From Synechococcales cyanobacterium C42_A2020_086 (GTDB lineage Bacteria > Cyanobacteriota > Cyanobacteriia > Elainellales > Elainellaceae), in the NCBI GenBank assembly GCA_015272325.1, contig JACYLU010000007.1, forward strand, positions 56,864-120,863: a stretch of DNA of 64,000 bases, given 5' to 3'. Made by a program: the position numbers and the translations under genes. Numbering within the stretch: the first letter of the stretch is position 1; each line of letters starts with the position of its first letter. This document shows positions 62,105-64,000 of the stretch, one piece after another. Below the pieces are notes generated by a model. It did not search any database. It was given only the letters and a program-made list of their open reading frames with translations, and had not been told where the DNA came from.

Positions 62105-63742
62105 GTGTCCACTACTAATACCCGTAACTCCGTTTCTCCTGCGGTGACAGCTTCGCCCCCTAGGCTGCGCTGGTTGTGGCTGATGCTGGGATTAGGAGGA
62201 GTGGCTGTCGTTTCGGCTTCTGCGGGCGCGCTGCTAGCAGTGGCAATTGCCGGGACACCGCTGATGCAGGCGCGTCTTAGCCCTGAAGAGTCTAAGGTGT
62301 TCAGCCAAGGAGATATTTCGACCGGAATGAACTTCCGGTTGCCGCAGCTCACTCGCCCGGTCAACATTGTCGTGTTGGGGACTAAGGTATTAGCATCTGA
62401 TGTCAACAATCCGCCCCCAGAAACTCAGAATTTGGGCTACGACGCCACCCTTAATTCCCTGGAAGGACTGACCGACAGCATGTTGCTGTTGCGGTTTAAC
62501 CCAGCCGATCAGCAGTTGGTGGTCCTGTCGCTGCCGCGAGATACCCGCACCTACGTGGATGGCATTGGAATCACTAAGCTCAATGAAGCCAATGCTGTGG
62601 GTGGTCCGGCTCTCGCAGCTCGGGCAACGAGCGATTTGCTGGGCGGCGTTGGTATCGATCGGTATGTGCGGATCAATGTCCTGGGAGTCGAGAAGCTGAT
62701 TGATGCTTTGGGCGGTATTACGCTCTACGTGCCGCACGATATGAAATACCAGGATGATTCGCAACATCTCTACATCAACCTAAAGCAGGGTAAGCAGCAT
62801 CTCAACGGGGCACAGGCGGTGCAGTTCCTTCGCTTCCGCTACGATGCCTACGGCGACATTGGACGAGTGCAACGGCAACAAATGTTTTTGCGGGCGCTGC
62901 GAGAGCAGGCGCTAAAACCGGCAACCCTGTCTCGCCTGCCGCAAATTCTCTCGGTGATTCAGTCCAATATCGACACGAATCTCAGCGTGGAAGAACTCAT
63001 TGCTCTGGCGGGATTTGCCGCCCACATCGATCGAGCCAATATGCAAATGCTGATGCTGCCGGGCACGTTTTCGGGTAGCGAATATGATGCTAGCTACTGG
63101 CTCCCCAACGCCGAGCAGATTGATACTCTAGTGCGGCAGTATTTTGGTCTCAGCTCAACTCGCTTCGAGGACCCCCAACTCTCGACCGAATCGTTTGACG
63201 CGCATCTGACTGTAGCGATTCAAGACAGTACAGGTGAACCCGGCGTAGTCGAAAAATTGATGAACACTTTGGCCGTTGCTGGATATGGGGATGTCTTCAT
63301 CGATGAGCCATGGAGCGAGCCACTCACAACCACGCGAATTATTGCTCAGCAGGGCAATCTCGACGAAGCAGAAGCACTCCAGCAATCGCTAGGCTTTGGG
63401 GAAGTGCTAGTTGAAAGCACGGGCAGTTTGCAGTCTAATCTCACAATTCGCTTAGGGCAAGACGCCATCCAGGGATTACTGCCACCCGCAAGCGGCTCGC
63501 CGTCTAGCCCTGTTGCCCCCACCTCAGATGAGCTGCCGGTTGACGCATCAATCGCTCCCCCCAGTGATCTGCCAGACACCGATGTATCCCAGCCAGAGAT
63601 AGAACCGGACTGGGAAGCTACCTCAGAGCCTGCTCCAAAACCAACGTTAGAACCTGCTTCAGCTCCAGCGTCCGGATCACCCTCTCCCAAGGAGCCGCCC
63701 CATCCGCCTATCACCGTACCGCCACCCGAACCTTACCCTTAG
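62105..63742 (+). CDS. LytR-CpsA-Psr (LCP) family protein
   Basis: The GTG at 62105 has GAGGAAG five bases upstream and gives 545 residues; a GTG four codons earlier is less well placed. An N-terminal membrane anchor (LWLMLGLGGVAVVSASAGALLAVAIAG) is followed by the LCP catalytic core: DSMLLLRFNPADQQLVVLSLPRDTRTYVDG, ITKLNEANAVGGP, YVRINVLGVEKLIDALGGITLYVP, LKQGKQHLNGAQAVQFLRFRYDAYGDIGRVQRQQMFLRALR. A LytR_C-like domain follows (VAIQDSTGEPGVVEKLMNTL, ALQQSLGF), then a Pro/Ser-rich tail. LCP enzymes attach polysaccharides to peptidoglycan from lipid carriers in the periplasm. Confidence 0.93.
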   Translation: MSTTNTRNSVSPAVTASPPRLRWLWLMLGLGGVAVVSASAGALLAVAIAGTPLMQARLSPEESKVFSQGDISTGMNFRLPQLTRPVNIVVLGTKVLASDVNNPPPETQNLGYDATLNSLEGLTDSMLLLRFNPADQQLVVLSLPRDTRTYVDGIGITKLNEANAVGGPALAARATSDLLGGVGIDRYVRINVLGVEKLIDALGGITLYVPHDMKYQDDSQHLYINLKQGKQHLNGAQAVQFLRFRYDAYGDIGRVQRQQMFLRALREQALKPATLSRLPQILSVIQSNIDTNLSVEELIALAGFAAHIDRANMQMLMLPGTFSGSEYDASYWLPNAEQIDTLVRQYFGLSSTRFEDPQLSTESFDAHLTVAIQDSTGEPGVVEKLMNTLAVAGYGDVFIDEPWSEPLTTTRIIAQQGNLDEAEALQQSLGFGEVLVESTGSLQSNLTIRLGQDAIQGLLPPASGSPSSPVAPTSDELPVDASIAPPSDLPDTDVSQPEIEPDWEATSEPAPKPTLEPASAPASGSPSPKEPPHPPITVPPPEPYP

Positions 63743-64000
63743 CTTCTTCCACAGCACAAAGTTGCTGAGAATCGCAGCAAAGGTGCAACTAGATCGCAAT
63801 CTAACGTTGCATAATTTTGCAGTTTTATAATGCCGAAGAATTTAATCCTTTACTTGAAAAGTATTTGAAAAGGCTGGAATCGCAGCTAGCTTTGGGATGC
63901 ATTGGTCCTTATAGAACGACTAAACCGCAGCATCCCGGTGGCAACATGGCGTTGTTGCATGAAAGAGGGGTTGCGAGCGGGAGAGGCATGGTAAATTTCA
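63743..64000. other. Spacer at the window end
   Basis: About 260 AT-rich bases after the LCP gene. I see no gene, RNA or clear terminator. The next gene lies beyond the window. Confidence 0.4.

Overview
The window is chromosomal DNA from a cyanobacterium, most likely a filamentous Leptolyngbya-like lineage of moderate GC content. The assignment rests on gene content: NDH-1 genes in the order ndhA-ndhI-ndhG-ndhE, a pds-crtB carotenoid pair, a SufR-controlled sufBCDS operon, a ferredoxin-thioredoxin reductase catalytic subunit, an NblB-like HEAT protein, a cyanobacteriochrome-type GAF in a hybrid kinase, and scattered HIP1-type GCGATCGC octamers. No phage, insertion sequence or CRISPR array was seen.

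Layout. 1-1816: the tail of an unidentified gene and a secreted beta-helix protein. 2021-10110: a haem-enzyme island, with an alpha-dioxygenase/cyclooxygenase-like peroxidase diverging from a five-gene plus-strand run (catalase-fold protein, two unnamed proteins, DyP peroxidase, second catalase-family protein); fatty-acid hydroperoxide chemistry is the likely theme. 10158-12839: a cysW remnant and three unnamed minus-strand genes whose products look like beta-sandwich and repeat proteins. 13518-22573: NurA nuclease, methyltransferase, DICT/GAF hybrid histidine kinase, RRM protein, SmpB, YciI, a Tat-type amine oxidase and tRNA-Lys. 22674-26450: nadK and ndhE-G-I-A. 26795-34614: sigma-like factor, a small duplicated-domain protein, then sufR diverging from ftrC-sufBCDS with two SufR operators between them. 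34770-44528 and on to 47760: a receiver protein, a GyrA/ParC subunit, crtB-pds, a SpoIID protein, and the minus-strand run grpE-dnaK-dnaJ-tusA-rsgA. 47947-53345: glycosyltransferase, LD-carboxypeptidase, NblB-like protein and MutS2. 53625-63742: an RTX nucleotidase/phosphatase behind a Pho-box-like array, rpe, a subtilisin-like protease, an acetyltransferase, a serpin, a small membrane protein and an LCP-family protein.

The strongest regulatory reads are two exact CAAC-N6-GTTG sites (SufR) and three spaced CTTAA units upstream of the phosphatase (Pho regulon). A feature that runs through the whole window and is not explained by genes is a large number of short tandem duplications (8-18 bp, two to five copies) in the spacers between genes.

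Candidates for something undescribed are the haem-enzyme island with its two unnamed proteins, the three-gene APIS-repeat/beta-sandwich cluster, the DICT-cyanobacteriochrome-pseudoreceiver kinase, and the spacer tandem duplications. All functional statements come from reading motifs and remembered family features; no database search was run.
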